64,000 nucleotides of DNA from JAIEOG01 sp964611895 (GCA_964611895.1 CAZTDN010000003.1:76439-140438); one strand, 5' to 3'; positions 35,373 through 44,344 are shown, numbered from the stretch's first letter. Program-made: numbers and translations. Notes: a model not told the origin generated them from the sequence alone.

Positions 35373-37673
35373 ATGACCGGCACCTTGGTTTTGCTACTCG
35401 CTTGCTTATTCCACTTTCCTTCTCAGCGTCCTGCCCTTGCGGCTGAACCTGCGGATACGGATGCTGTTTTTGAGAAAGAAACTCCGCAGTCATTGGAGAA
35501 AAAGATCTTACTTCTCGACTACCCGCTCCCACAGGCAGCGAAGATTTTAAGCCGCTGTCTCGAAAAAAAGGATCTCGCCCCAGAGTTTCGCGAACTGCCA
35601 TGGAAGTCTTTGAAGGGGCCTGTTCGGCTCGCAGTAGTCGCGGGTGGAGTCTTGCTTAAACACCGGCCGCAAGACGCTGAGCAGATGTTAAAGCCCCTGC
35701 ACGTACAAATTCAGGTACCCATTCTGACCAATTGGGCAAAGATGGCAAAAGAGGACGCTCCTTTTGAATACCTACGTGCTCATGCCCAGGATGATGTGAA
35801 AGCAGGTTTTATTGAGGCTATGAGCAACTCTGCACGGCTAACCGAGGAGGAGATCGCCTTTGTTCGTGCTATGGCAGCACAATCTCAATCACCCGCCACT
35901 CGGCGAGCTGCGCTGGTAGAACTCAGCCGCAGTTCTGAGCTGGGAGAAGATCACACTCAGAAAATCCGAACGCTTATTTCGAGTAAAAGTTCCGAAGATC
36001 AGACAGCGGGAATTGTTGCTGCACTATTGCAGCGGAACAAGCCGCTTCGGACCTATGCGTTGAATACGTTGGACGTGACGGATAACAAGGAAGTGCCGTT
36101 CCAGGTCATCCCCAAGATTTTCCAGTGGGGGGATTGGGAATCTCAAAAGACACTGATGGAACTTCCTGGCACCAAGGCCGATGCTCGACGGTATTTCGCT
36201 CGCCGACTGATGGAGACTCCTGCGGATCTTAACACCCCCATGGGCCTGAACTACCTTGCCTACGCAGCGAAAATTCGCAGGGACGTCCGAAATCCGATGA
36301 ACCAAACCGAAAAATCAACCCTGCAAAACATGACTGCGATCATGAATCGGACCAATCTGGATGAGGCCCGTAGCGCAGTCTCGGGACAAAATGCTGAACA
36401 AAGACCGGACCTCAAACTGCTGGTCGAAGAGCTGATCAACGACACACGCCACCAAACCCGCAAAGACGAAACAGCTGGTGTGCTCAGAGCTTGGGCCGGA
36501 ATCTCGGCACCCGGAACTCGCTTGCGAGTGCCCTTGCCCGCATCGTTGAAGGATGAGGACTACAAGTCTCGGGTACGCGCCCTGAGGGCGCTCGCTGCTC
36601 CGCAGCGTTTGGAGCAGGCGAGATGGGACCAGATTTATGAGCTGCTATTGCAGGAGCGCAATGACGAAGTCAGACTTTTGGCTCTTAGAATTTTACACAG
36701 CAAACACCAAAACGACCCTCGCTTTCAGGAGTTTGTTTGGGCTCAGTTGAAATCTTCCAACCGTGAACTAGCCGACAAAGCGCAGGAAACTGCCTCCGAG
36801 CTGTACCCGGCCGACCCCAAGACTTTCATGAAACTCATTGACCTGCTCAACTCCACACAGGAAGACGCGATTGATAGTTTGTCCAAACGCATCTCGCAGA
36901 TGGAGTATGAATCGGTGATTTCCAACCTGGACTCGAAGGACTTGGTTTCGATGAGCAAGACGCTGCAGACGAATCTTTTCAAGGTTAAGTCGGGAATCAA
37001 AAGAGCCAGTTTCATGCAAATGCTCATTGCAGCCAAGAATGCTGGCCTGGAGAGTTCGCATTTTGATCTACGGGAGCTTATTCGTCACGCTCCACCCGAA
37101 AACATGCGAACAAAGTCTATTCTCCCTTTGGCGCGACTATTAATCGAAGGCAATCCGGAGCTCGAAGCTGAAATACGTGGTTTGAGAGACTCCAGCGGTG
37201 TCGAGCGAGAGGTAGCCCGATCGCTGTTTCGTTACCAATCTAAACCCAAAGAAGTATCTGTTGTCGCGGCGCCTGAGCCCAAACCGGTCGAACCCATAGC
37301 CGCTACCGAACAACACAAACTTGAGCTGCTCGAGGAGGTGGACACCGCCTCGCGGAACAAGAATAGGAGAGCTGAGATTTTTAACACTCTGCTGCAACTA
37401 GCAGCAGACTCTTCGGAAGCCGTCCGTAAGAAAGCGTTAAAGATACTGCCACGCTTCAACACGGATGAGTTTAGACCTCAGGTGAACGCTGCATTGGCAA
37501 CGGCATTGCGACAGAATGAGTCTCTTGAGTTAAAAGTACTTGCAGCAGACGCTATCATCGAAAGCTTGGGCACCCGAAGGGACGAAACCTCAAGATCCCT
37601 GCGGTCCGAAGCCCTCGATACAAAAATAAATTGTCGCCAGCGGTTTCCGCACTTAGTCCCAGCTGGGCGGTAG
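35373..37673 (+). CDS. Secreted HEAT-repeat-like protein
   Basis: 766 residues with a signal peptide (TLVLLLACLFHFPSQRPALA). The rest is alpha-helical with repeated helix pairs (e.g. RRAALVELSRSSELGEDH, RVRALRALAAPQRLEQARWD, VRLLALRILHSKHQNDPRFQ, AVRKKALKILPRFNTDEF) of HEAT/armadillo type. A proline-rich linker lies near residue 635. It is probably a periplasmic scaffold or binding protein. Fourteen bases separate it from the radical SAM gene, so an operon is likely. Its end overlaps the convergent gene by 21 bases. Confidence 0.55.
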   Translation: MTGTLVLLLACLFHFPSQRPALAAEPADTDAVFEKETPQSLEKKILLLDYPLPQAAKILSRCLEKKDLAPEFRELPWKSLKGPVRLAVVAGGVLLKHRPQDAEQMLKPLHVQIQVPILTNWAKMAKEDAPFEYLRAHAQDDVKAGFIEAMSNSARLTEEEIAFVRAMAAQSQSPATRRAALVELSRSSELGEDHTQKIRTLISSKSSEDQTAGIVAALLQRNKPLRTYALNTLDVTDNKEVPFQVIPKIFQWGDWESQKTLMELPGTKADARRYFARRLMETPADLNTPMGLNYLAYAAKIRRDVRNPMNQTEKSTLQNMTAIMNRTNLDEARSAVSGQNAEQRPDLKLLVEELINDTRHQTRKDETAGVLRAWAGISAPGTRLRVPLPASLKDEDYKSRVRALRALAAPQRLEQARWDQIYELLLQERNDEVRLLALRILHSKHQNDPRFQEFVWAQLKSSNRELADKAQETASELYPADPKTFMKLIDLLNSTQEDAIDSLSKRISQMEYESVISNLDSKDLVSMSKTLQTNLFKVKSGIKRASFMQMLIAAKNAGLESSHFDLRELIRHAPPENMRTKSILPLARLLIEGNPELEAEIRGLRDSSGVEREVARSLFRYQSKPKEVSVVAAPEPKPVEPIAATEQHKLELLEEVDTASRNKNRRAEIFNTLLQLAADSSEAVRKKALKILPRFNTDEFRPQVNAALATALRQNESLELKVLAADAIIESLGTRRDETSRSLRSEALDTKINCRQRFPHLVPAGR

Positions 37674-38396
37674 GGGCAAGGAGTTGCGATAACGCCCCAC
37701 GAAGTCATTCCAGAGGCTGTTCTTGGCGGGGCCGTCGGGTATTTTCGTGCGGAATTCGTATTCGAGTATCTGCATCGGAATGGCTCGTAGCAATTGTTGA
37801 TTCAACACGTGCAGAAACAAAACGCGTTTTTCTTGTTGCCTCTTTTTGGCCTCTTCCGTGAGAACGGGACGAGATTGGCCTTGTGCCTCCTTGGCGACCC
37901 TCAGCCCGTATCGCAGCATTTCTTCCAATCGAATGAGACGCAGGCTCAGAGGGGCGTTTAGGTAATCCGGGTGGATTGCGAGCATGGGGCAGCCAAATTT
38001 AAAGCACGGGTGGCTTTTCCGATCGATGCCGAGCTGAATGAATTCTCCGGATGCAAACGACTCTAAAGGAACCGCGTATTTATCCGTGCGGTACAGAGCA
38101 TCCAAAGTCTGGCGAACGGGCTCGGGAAATAAATCCAGCCAAGTCGCTTGGAGTGCGTCGAGCGCTACACTTAGCTGCGCGGCGTGGGCATCAAGCGAGG
38201 AGAATGAGCGGAGTTCAAGAGTTCCGGACTCTGCCCCCAGCCACACTCCAGAATAAAAACTCGGCAAAACCGGAGCGCAACTCGCGGGCGAGGCCCACTG
38301 CGGGGTAGAAACGGATTTCAATAGCGCGTCTTTGATGCCGTCCCCAAAGGATCGGCCCGCGAGCCCCATCAAGACCAAAACCAAAGCTAGGCGCAT
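37653..38396 (-). CDS. Secreted protein of unknown function
   Basis: 247 residues with a signal peptide (RLALVLVLMGLAGRSFG). Three cysteines lie in the mature part, two close together (HPCFKFGCPML). No family recognised. It is convergent with the HEAT-repeat protein gene. Confidence 0.55.
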   Translation of the reverse strand: MRLALVLVLMGLAGRSFGDGIKDALLKSVSTPQWASPASCAPVLPSFYSGVWLGAESGTLELRSFSSLDAHAAQLSVALDALQATWLDLFPEPVRQTLDALYRTDKYAVPLESFASGEFIQLGIDRKSHPCFKFGCPMLAIHPDYLNAPLSLRLIRLEEMLRYGLRVAKEAQGQSRPVLTEEAKKRQQEKRVLFLHVLNQQLLRAIPMQILEYEFRTKIPDGPAKNSLWNDFVGRYRNSLPLPPSWD

Positions 38397-38487
38397 TGCG
38401 TCACCACCCCTAAGTCGCTTCTACCTACAGCAAGCACAGGCGTCTAGCAAAACCTTGAGCGGCTCTCTATGCCGGGAATCCCATGCC

Positions 38488-38516
38488 TTGAGTGTGAGTA
38501 CCGGTTGGAGTATGTA
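38488..38516 (+). promoter_or_regulatory. Promoter of ssrA
   Basis: TTGAGT (38488-38493), 17 bases, TATGTA (38511-38516), placed about 16 bases before the mature tmRNA 5' end. Confidence 0.55.
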
Positions 38517-38532
38517 GGGAGTGTTCACCTAC

Positions 38533-38888
38533 GGGGGTGACCTGGCTTCGACGCGGGTGTTGAAGCTTGGAGACGCATGCCGAGTTCGCTCGCTGACTCG
38601 TAAAAAAGGCGGCAACAATGTAAATGACGATGTCACTTACGCAATGGCTGCTTAATTAAAAGTAGCCCGTTCCTAGAAGCTGCTCCTGCGGGTTTTTAGG
38701 AACGCCATTTAGTGGGATCGACTTTAGCTGGCGGCTCAGCGGCTAGGGTTTAAAAATACTGAGAATAACTGGCCGGTAGCTCTGCTCATCGAGAAGCCGG
38801 CTGGCGAAAAACTAAGGATGAGAAAAGCATGTAGTGCCTTTGAGAAGATCACTTGCGGACGAGGGTTCGATTCCCTCCACCTCCACCA
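38533..38888 (+). ncRNA. ssrA: Transfer-messenger RNA (tmRNA)
   Basis: A one-piece tmRNA of 356 bases. The 5' end GGGGGTGA pairs with the 3' CACCTCC, followed by A and encoded CCA. The tRNA-like T-arm reads GTTCGATTCCC. The mRNA-like part is an open frame at 38611-38655 encoding GNNVNDDVTYAMAA then TAA; a preceding Ala would come from the charged tmRNA. Pseudoknot-forming GC-rich stretches follow. It rescues stalled ribosomes together with SmpB. Its 3' end is the apparent integration site of the element that fills the rest of the window. Confidence 0.95.
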
Positions 38889-40684
38889 ATCTGGACAATA
38901 CCCGAACACCTGTCCATAGAGGTATCGCCAGATACGAATTGGGAGCCCCCCTCAGTTTGAGGGGCGGCTACCGATTCCGCTCGCTCTATCTTTCCCAGCA
39001 GATCCTCCTGGGGCGACCAGTAATACAGCATCTTCACGCCTTCCCTCGTTACGACGAGCTTGTAGAGAACGTCGCGAAGTAGCTCGCGTTGACGATTGGG
39101 CGGCAACTCCTCGAATCCCTTTCTGAAGCATCCGAAAAGCTTGAAGGCATGCTCCATCCTAACTACCGTGCCGCCATTTCGAGTACGGCGGTCCTTGAGC
39201 CCTGAAATCGTTTGAATGATCTGATCTCGCTTCACCTCATACTCGGCTACTTTCTCCAGGATAGCTTTCGAGCCCGTTTCGGGATTCTGCGCAAGTACAG
39301 TCAGGAGATTGTCGATCATGGACTGAGCGCCTCTGCGCTCCTGTTCGTTGCTCGCAATCAACCTATCCAGCTCCTCGACACCCTGCTCCAGGAGACCTTG
39401 CGAATTTCGAACAATATCCGAAAGCAAATCGCGCTTTTCCGCCAAAAGGAGCAATCTTCCTATGACCGCCTCCTCTAACTCGGGTGCGGAGACACGTTCA
39501 TTGGGGCACCTCTGAAGATGAACGTCCCCGCTGCTAGTGAACTTGCGGTTGTGCCCGTAGTAGAAGAATTTTCCGTTCTTTCCCGTCGCAGCCTGGCCAC
39601 ACAACGTTTGTCCGCAGGCTTCGCAGAAAATTAGACCCGTTAGGCGATAGATATGGCGTTCGGAGCGCTTATACAGACTGTTGGCTACCAACATTTCTTG
39701 GGCACGCGTGAATAAATCAGTCGGTACTATCGCAGGCCAAGTTGCATCCACAATCTTGTATTTTTCTGTCTCGGGGAGGCCCTCTTGCGCAACCGTTCGA
39801 TTCTTCTTATTCACTTCCCGCTTTCCAATATACGCCAAATTACTCAGCAGAAGGTGCAGAGAGGAAGGAGTCCAAAGGTTTCCTCCCTTCGCTTTGCCAT
39901 TTTTCGTGACGTAATTCTTTGAACGGTAACCAGCAGAATTGAGATAGTCCCGAAGCCTGCGAATGCTCCCTAGTTCAACGAACTTTTCAAAGATATGTCG
40001 AACACTGGCCGCTTCGGATTCGTTGACCACCAAATAGCAGCGCCTATTCGGGTCTGGATCGTAGCCAATTGCACGCTGACTTCCATTAGCCAGCCCCCGT
40101 TCGGCTCGTGCTCGGGCGCCATCTTTAATTCGGGTAACGATAGTTTTTCGCTCGAACTGAGCAAAACTGATGCATTGGATCACCATCATTTCGCCGATGG
40201 GGGTCGAAGTGTCGAAGTTTTCCTTCAGACTAAGAAACGTAGCGTTGTGTTGCTTTAAGAAATCCCAAAGCTGACAAAAGTCGCGCACACTTCGGCTAAG
40301 GCGAGACAATTCCGTGACAATAACAGCATTGATTTTTCCATCGCGAATATCCTCAAACATTCTTCGCAGCGCCGGCCGATTCATGTCCTTTCCGGACATG
40401 TCCTTGTCCGTGTACCATTCGACGATTTCACCCCATTCGGGGGTCTGCTTATTTCGGAAATCGACATAGCTTTTTATTCGTTGGGGATGAGAAACGAGCG
40501 AACCTTCGTCTCGAATCTCATCGCTCGGGGACAATCGAATGTATGCCCCCAGTCGGTATTGCACCTGGGTCGCGGCCCGCTTTTCCGAGGAGTCGCCGGA
40601 TTTCTGGCGCGGTTGCGTACTTCGGTTTGCGGAGTTCTTGGATACAATCCCAAACTTTTCTCGAAAGTCTCTTAATCCGCTCAT
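38849..40684 (-). CDS. Large serine recombinase (integrase of the element)
   Basis: About 611 residues from ATG 40684, which has a strong GGAGGAAG site; starts at 40765 and beyond lack one. The resolvase catalytic domain shows YIRLSPSDE with the nucleophilic Ser52, VTELSRLSRSVRDFCQLWDF and the arginine-rich ERKTIVTRIKDGARARAERG. A recombinase domain (RRLRDYLNSAGYRSKN...LHLLLSNLAYIGKRE), a zinc ribbon (LIFCEACGQTLCGQ ... QRC) and a long coiled coil follow. It catalyses site-specific integration and excision. The last 13 or so codons and the stop lie antisense within ssrA, so its C-terminus is completed by the host site. Confidence 0.9.
   Translation of the reverse strand: MSGLRDFREKFGIVSKNSANRSTQPRQKSGDSSEKRAATQVQYRLGAYIRLSPSDEIRDEGSLVSHPQRIKSYVDFRNKQTPEWGEIVEWYTDKDMSGKDMNRPALRRMFEDIRDGKINAVIVTELSRLSRSVRDFCQLWDFLKQHNATFLSLKENFDTSTPIGEMMVIQCISFAQFERKTIVTRIKDGARARAERGLANGSQRAIGYDPDPNRRCYLVVNESEAASVRHIFEKFVELGSIRRLRDYLNSAGYRSKNYVTKNGKAKGGNLWTPSSLHLLLSNLAYIGKREVNKKNRTVAQEGLPETEKYKIVDATWPAIVPTDLFTRAQEMLVANSLYKRSERHIYRLTGLIFCEACGQTLCGQAATGKNGKFFYYGHNRKFTSSGDVHLQRCPNERVSAPELEEAVIGRLLLLAEKRDLLSDIVRNSQGLLEQGVEELDRLIASNEQERRGAQSMIDNLLTVLAQNPETGSKAILEKVAEYEVKRDQIIQTISGLKDRRTRNGGTVVRMEHAFKLFGCFRKGFEELPPNRQRELLRDVLYKLVVTREGVKMLYYWSPQEDLLGKIERAESVAAPQTEGGSQFVSGDTSMDRCSGIVQIGGGGGNRTLVRK
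38865..38888 (+). other. Putative attachment site (attL) of the element
   Basis: The T-arm and acceptor end of ssrA is directly followed by the element's recombinase gene. A second copy of these about 24 bases should mark the other element end, which lies outside the window. The exact core cannot be fixed from one end. Confidence 0.5.
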
Positions 40685-40775
40685 GCTCTTCCTCCGGAGA
40701 AAGACAATAAGGTTCTTCCAGGATTCGAATCTTCGACCTAGTAGCAGCCTGGGAAGGACGTTCATGCCTTCCCAT
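40518..40775 (-). CDS. Possible small protein overlapping the recombinase start
   Basis: An 85-residue frame from ATG 40775 with AGAGG upstream. It overlaps the first 167 bases of the recombinase gene in another frame. The middle (PEEEHERIKRLSRKVWDCIQELRK) is a charged helix that looks protein-like, whereas the overlapping recombinase N-terminus is a non-conserved extension. It may act as a coupled leader gene or regulator. It could equally be a shadow. Confidence 0.35.
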   Translation of the reverse strand: MGRHERPSQAATRSKIRILEEPYCLSPEEEHERIKRLSRKVWDCIQELRKPKYATAPEIRRLLGKAGRDPGAIPTGGIHSIVPER

Positions 40776-40862
40776 TTGGAAACCTCTCAGTTTATTTCTA
40801 TCATCTTAGGTATTGCGGATCAGCCACGTTATTTAGAATCCAGCAGGCTCAAAATGAGGCAG

Positions 40863-41225
40863 CTAGTTCTGCGAGCGACCATACTGTCGGTAGAGTTCAT
40901 CAAGCGTTACATTTTCCCCTTTCGCCTTTGCCCTTTTTAGAGTTCGAGCGAGCCAAAAGCTGAACTTCACTTCATCAAAGTTGAGGTTCTTGAGAGCATC
41001 AATATCCTCTGTCGAAAGCTCAGAAGAGTGCTTCATTAGGATGTAATTGGACACATCGGAGCGAGTTACACGCACAGCTTTCGCCGTTTCTTCAATTTGC
41101 ACTATCCACTGATCAATCCTACCAATCGTTTCCTTACTGAGCGCGATCCGTTCCACGACCTTTAAGAATCGACCTTCCGTATTTTTTGTTTCTGAGTTTT
41201 TCTTTTTTTCCATTTTTTCTTCCAT
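40863..41225 (-). CDS. Possible relaxosome accessory / ribbon-helix-helix-like protein
   Basis: 120 residues. Basic N-terminus, then a region (VERIALSKETIGRIDQWIVQIEETAKAVRVTRSDVSNYIL) with the strand-helix-helix layout of MobC/CopG-like DNA-binding accessory proteins, and a charged helical tail. AGGGG precedes the ATG. It lies directly beside the candidate oriT, which supports a relaxosome role (inference from position and fold). Confidence 0.5.
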   Translation of the reverse strand: MEEKMEKKKNSETKNTEGRFLKVVERIALSKETIGRIDQWIVQIEETAKAVRVTRSDVSNYILMKHSSELSTEDIDALKNLNFDEVKFSFWLARTLKRAKAKGENVTLDELYRQYGRSQN

Positions 41226-41278
41226 CTTTTTCCCCTTTTTCTATTTTAGATTTTTTCCCACTCTACTTGTCATGCCTT

Positions 41279-41395
41279 GCCGCCGCCGCCCCGTAGAGAG
41301 ATGCCTTGGCCCAGCTGCTGACCCCTTCCGATCGTAGAGCGGGAGGGGTCAGCAGCGATCAGGGCTTGGGCTTCGACCGGAGGGGCGGCGGCGGC
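41279..41395. other. Candidate origin of transfer (nested inverted repeats)
   Basis: Two nested perfect inverted repeats lie between the accessory-protein and Replic_Relax genes. The outer 14-bp arms are GCCGCCGCCGCCCC (41279-41292) and GGGGCGGCGGCGGC (41382-41395). The inner 13-bp arms are GCTGCTGACCCCT (41314-41326) and AGGGGTCAGCAGC (41344-41356) with a 17-base loop. The non-coding 187-base setting next to transfer genes is typical of oriT. It could also be an origin of replication. Confidence 0.5.
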
Positions 41396-41412
41396 CCCGC
41401 AATATCGAGCAC

Positions 41413-42312
41413 TTACAGGTTTTTCTTTTTTCGAATTTTCAGCTCTGAGTTAACCCTTGGGGTTAAGGCTGGGATAACCCGGTGGCTTTTTNNNNNNNNN
41501 NNNNNNNNNNNNNNNNNNNNNNNNNNNNATGCGAGACTGAATGGATCGCTGTCGCCACTGAAAACAGCGTTTAGCTTTTCTAAAAGGACGTTTTCCAGAG
41601 TTGCGAAGTACATTCCCCGTTTCGTCGGCCATCCTTGCACGACCGGGTCACTGGCCTTCACCTCGGCGATGATTGAGCGAAGCGCCTCCGTCATTTTATC
41701 GCTCGCTGTTATGAACAATACGATTTCGAAATCAGAACTGGTAAGCAGCTCGCGGAAGATCTTCCGATAGCGAGGTTCCGATTTCACTGTTAGTTCGAGT
41801 TCAACCGCCACTCGCTTTATCCCGCGAGATGTTTTGAGCTCGAACAAGCCATCGGGAACTTTATACCCGCCATCTTTCCGTTCTTTCTTCCCGTATTTCT
41901 CCGACAGACGTTGCCTGATTTCGTGCTCGGGCATGTAACGACTGATAAGCGGGCTTTGCTCAAACACCGATTGAACTTCTTGGAGCAGCCTGTCGTGATC
42001 GAACGATGTCCGATACGAGAAACTACGATAGGCGAGAGCCTTGGCTCTATCGGCTTCGTCGGGAAGGAGATTTATTCCCTTTCGGGTCAACCTATATCCA
42101 AGCCGATTGCCAGCATCGCCAATGAGTAGTTCCAGTATTCCGGCACGCATCAATTTTCGAAGGCGAATGTAATGATTATGGTTCTTCGGATCATCGGACC
42201 AGAGATGTGCAAGTTGCTTTGCCGAAACGAATCGGTTTGTCGCGACGGCCTTCATCACTCCGTAATCTCTATTCGTCAGAACAACCTTGCGTGGACCCTC
42301 TAGCGGGTCCAT
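41413..42312 (-). CDS. Replic_Relax-family protein (3' part interrupted by an assembly gap)
   Basis: About 260 residues are readable before the N run. The N-terminal winged helix (LTNRDYGVMKAVATNRFVSAKQLAHLW, with KLMRAGILELLIGDAGNRLGYRLT) and the following nuclease-like block (VPDGLFELKTSRGIKRVAVELELTVKSEPRYRKIF) fit the replication-relaxation (PF13814) pattern seen on plasmids and conjugative elements. With no classical relaxase visible, it is a candidate initiator of transfer. The 37 N (41492-41528) hide part of the C-terminus, so the stop at 41413 is uncertain. It overlaps the upstream lipoprotein gene by 13 bases. Confidence 0.6.
   Translation of the reverse strand: MDPLEGPRKVVLTNRDYGVMKAVATNRFVSAKQLAHLWSDDPKNHNHYIRLRKLMRAGILELLIGDAGNRLGYRLTRKGINLLPDEADRAKALAYRSFSYRTSFDHDRLLQEVQSVFEQSPLISRYMPEHEIRQRLSEKYGKKERKDGGYKVPDGLFELKTSRGIKRVAVELELTVKSEPRYRKIFRELLTSSDFEIVLFITASDKMTEALRSIIAEVKASDPVVQGWPTKRGMYFATLENVLLEKLNAVFSGDSDPFSLAXXXXXXXXXXXXXKSHRVIPALTPRVNSELKIRKKKNL
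41492..41528. other. Assembly gap (37 N)
   Basis: A run of undetermined bases within the Replic_Relax-type gene, 100 bases from the GC-rich inverted repeats, which may have caused the break. Confidence 0.95.
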
Positions 42313-42737
42313 CGTGCGGGCTCCACGATGATGTACTCGACGTGCGCCGGGACAAAGACATTGCCCCGAACCTGATCATCTACAAAGCGCGATTCGACCT
42401 TTGCCGGAATCAAGGTGGGCTTGCCGAGATTTGCATTCACGCTATTGGACTTACCGGATTGAGCCTTTCCCTTTTCGAAGCCTTCGCGCTCGCCTTTTTC
42501 CACAAGCTCGTGGGCTATGAAGCCCGCTCCAGCTCCCAGAAGACCACCAAGAGCGCCGCCCACGATGACATTGCGCGCCGTGAATTGGCCTTTCTTACCA
42601 GAGTACGCCGCTAAACCGGCACCTGCGCCTACGGCAGCACCGATTCCTGATCCGAGCAGAGTCGCTCTTCCGGTGGAGGCACATCCGGTGACGAACAGGG
42701 ACAAGAAAATGGGAATAAGTAAAAGTGTCGTTTTCAT
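42300..42737 (-). CDS. Glycine-zipper outer-membrane lipoprotein
   Basis: 145 residues with a signal peptide and lipobox (FVTGC), then two glycine-zipper helices (LLGSGIGAAVGAGAGLAAYSG and IVGGALGGLLGAGAGFIA). Such zippers insert into membranes as oligomers. At the end of a secretion operon it may play a VirB7-like or pore-stabilising role (inference). The C-terminal 60 residues are unassigned. Confidence 0.65.
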   Translation of the reverse strand: MKTTLLLIPIFLSLFVTGCASTGRATLLGSGIGAAVGAGAGLAAYSGKKGQFTARNVIVGGALGGLLGAGAGFIAHELVEKGEREGFEKGKAQSGKSNSVNANLGKPTLIPAKVESRFVDDQVRGNVFVPAHVEYIIVEPARWTR

Positions 42738-42754
42738 AAAATCAAATCTCCTTC

Positions 42755-44344
42755 TTAGGTAACGGTTTCTACTGGTTGCGTTTTTTCCGATGCGAGGACT
42801 GGCAGGGGAGCAATCGTTTTGGGAACTATAGGAATAGATTCGAATGGGAGATCCGGGCGGCGTTCAAAGCGAACCTTCATGATCTTTACGCCTCGTGAGT
42901 GAGGGACCGTGACGATTCCTTCTCCGATTTGAAGCTGTTTGATTGTGTTTGGATGATAGACGAACTCTTCGACCTCACGGACGGAGCCTTCGCCAGTTCG
43001 GGTTTCGCCCAGGAGTCCAGAAAGTTGCTTTTCCGTAACCTTCTCCGTGGTTTTCGTCCCAAATGTTTTTGCGAAATGATCGCAAGTATCGGGATCGTTG
43101 TTTCGCATGACGACCTTGATATTCGTATTAGTGAGGACCACGTTTCTAAAGGCAGGGCTCACCTTATCCAGATCGCCTAGGGCCTGATGAGAAAAGACCA
43201 TCCCGATATTGGCGGAACGCGATTTGTTGAGAAGGGCTCCGAACCCGGCGTAGATGTAATCCTGAAAGTCATCGAGGTAACAGGAGAAGAATCCCGGCTT
43301 ACTTGTTAGCCCAAGGTGTCTTTTCGATACGGCGCTTTGAAAAGACTGGAGAACTAGTTTTCCTGTCGCTTCAGCAAGAAACGGGTAGTACATCGTCGGA
43401 AGCTGAAAATAGTAGATTTTATTTTCCTGTAGGGCCTCATCGAATCGGATAGTCGGATTCTGCGCATTGAATAGAACCGATAGCTCCCCCGACGAGAAGT
43501 GCGTGAGGTGGGCATCGAGCCCGCTGGTTTTTTCGACCTTTTCCTTCGGAGATTCTTCATTGAAGAGAGTCAGAACGTGGCACAGCTCCTCGTCTTGGCA
43601 GTGCTGAAGCCACAGCTTCAACAGGGCATAGTCGGTCAGGAGCCTATGAATAAGCCGAAACGTCGGAACTTGCTTTCGTTCGTGAATCAGCCGAACGAGC
43701 GACAGAAGGATCTTGTACTGAACATTTCGATAATACTCATTCTCGAATGAGAAGGCCGAAAACACCCTCTCAACAACCTCCTGGGGAGAGCCGCCTTCTA
43801 ACGGGTTAAACGCTGACGACTCAGCTACCTTTGCAAGAGAGAAGAGGCAGAAGTCCTTTTCTCGTCCGGCAGTTTTCACATAGGCGTAGAGCTTATCGAG
43901 AAACTGCGAGTCGGATTTCCCATCGATGATAAGGATTCCGGATTTGTTTACGATGTCTTGGATGATCCAGGGCAGAATCACGCTTTCGGTTTTCCCGCAG
44001 CTTGTAGTTCCGATGACTTGAGTGTGAGAGGATCGGAAGCCTTGCTTCATGTACTGCACTACACCCTTTTCATCGAATCCTAGCGGGATTGCCTTGTCGT
44101 CTTTAGCGGTGACTGCTGCTTCGTAGTTCACATCTTGGTAGCGGTTCCAGAGGTAAGTGACTAAGGCGGCAATTCCGCCAATGAGTGCGAGAGTGCCTCC
44201 GATAAGGATTCTGCTTCGATTCATCTCCCAGTATTGGCTTACGAAGGGAACTGCCCTATCGAAGGCTTTTACGAGGAGAAACGCGCCCCCTCCAAAAAGC
44301 ATAATATTGAATAAGCCGTCATCCTGGTTCTTCTCTTGCTTCAT
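42755..44344 (-). CDS. Type IV coupling protein (TraG/TraD/VirD4-like)
   Basis: 529 residues. Two N-terminal membrane segments (LFGGGAFLLVKAFDRAVPFV; ILIGGTLALIGGIAALVTYLW) precede a hexameric ATPase with Walker A GTTSCGKTES and Walker B GILIIDGKSD. A TraD-like recognition block follows (FSCYLDDFQDYIYAGFGALLNKSRSANIGMVFSHQ). It would feed the DNA-relaxase complex into the channel. It starts in a 4-base overlap with the VirB10-like gene. Confidence 0.85.
   Translation of the reverse strand: MKQEKNQDDGLFNIMLFGGGAFLLVKAFDRAVPFVSQYWEMNRSRILIGGTLALIGGIAALVTYLWNRYQDVNYEAAVTAKDDKAIPLGFDEKGVVQYMKQGFRSSHTQVIGTTSCGKTESVILPWIIQDIVNKSGILIIDGKSDSQFLDKLYAYVKTAGREKDFCLFSLAKVAESSAFNPLEGGSPQEVVERVFSAFSFENEYYRNVQYKILLSLVRLIHERKQVPTFRLIHRLLTDYALLKLWLQHCQDEELCHVLTLFNEESPKEKVEKTSGLDAHLTHFSSGELSVLFNAQNPTIRFDEALQENKIYYFQLPTMYYPFLAEATGKLVLQSFQSAVSKRHLGLTSKPGFFSCYLDDFQDYIYAGFGALLNKSRSANIGMVFSHQALGDLDKVSPAFRNVVLTNTNIKVVMRNNDPDTCDHFAKTFGTKTTEKVTEKQLSGLLGETRTGEGSVREVEEFVYHPNTIKQLQIGEGIVTVPHSRGVKIMKVRFERRPDLPFESIPIVPKTIAPLPVLASEKTQPVETVT

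Noticed and set aside
38948..38964. Hairpin CCCCTCA-GTT-TGAGGGG just after ssrA, as its terminator
   Set aside because: It is followed by GC-rich sequence with no T-run and lies within the integrase coding region; too weak to call a terminator.
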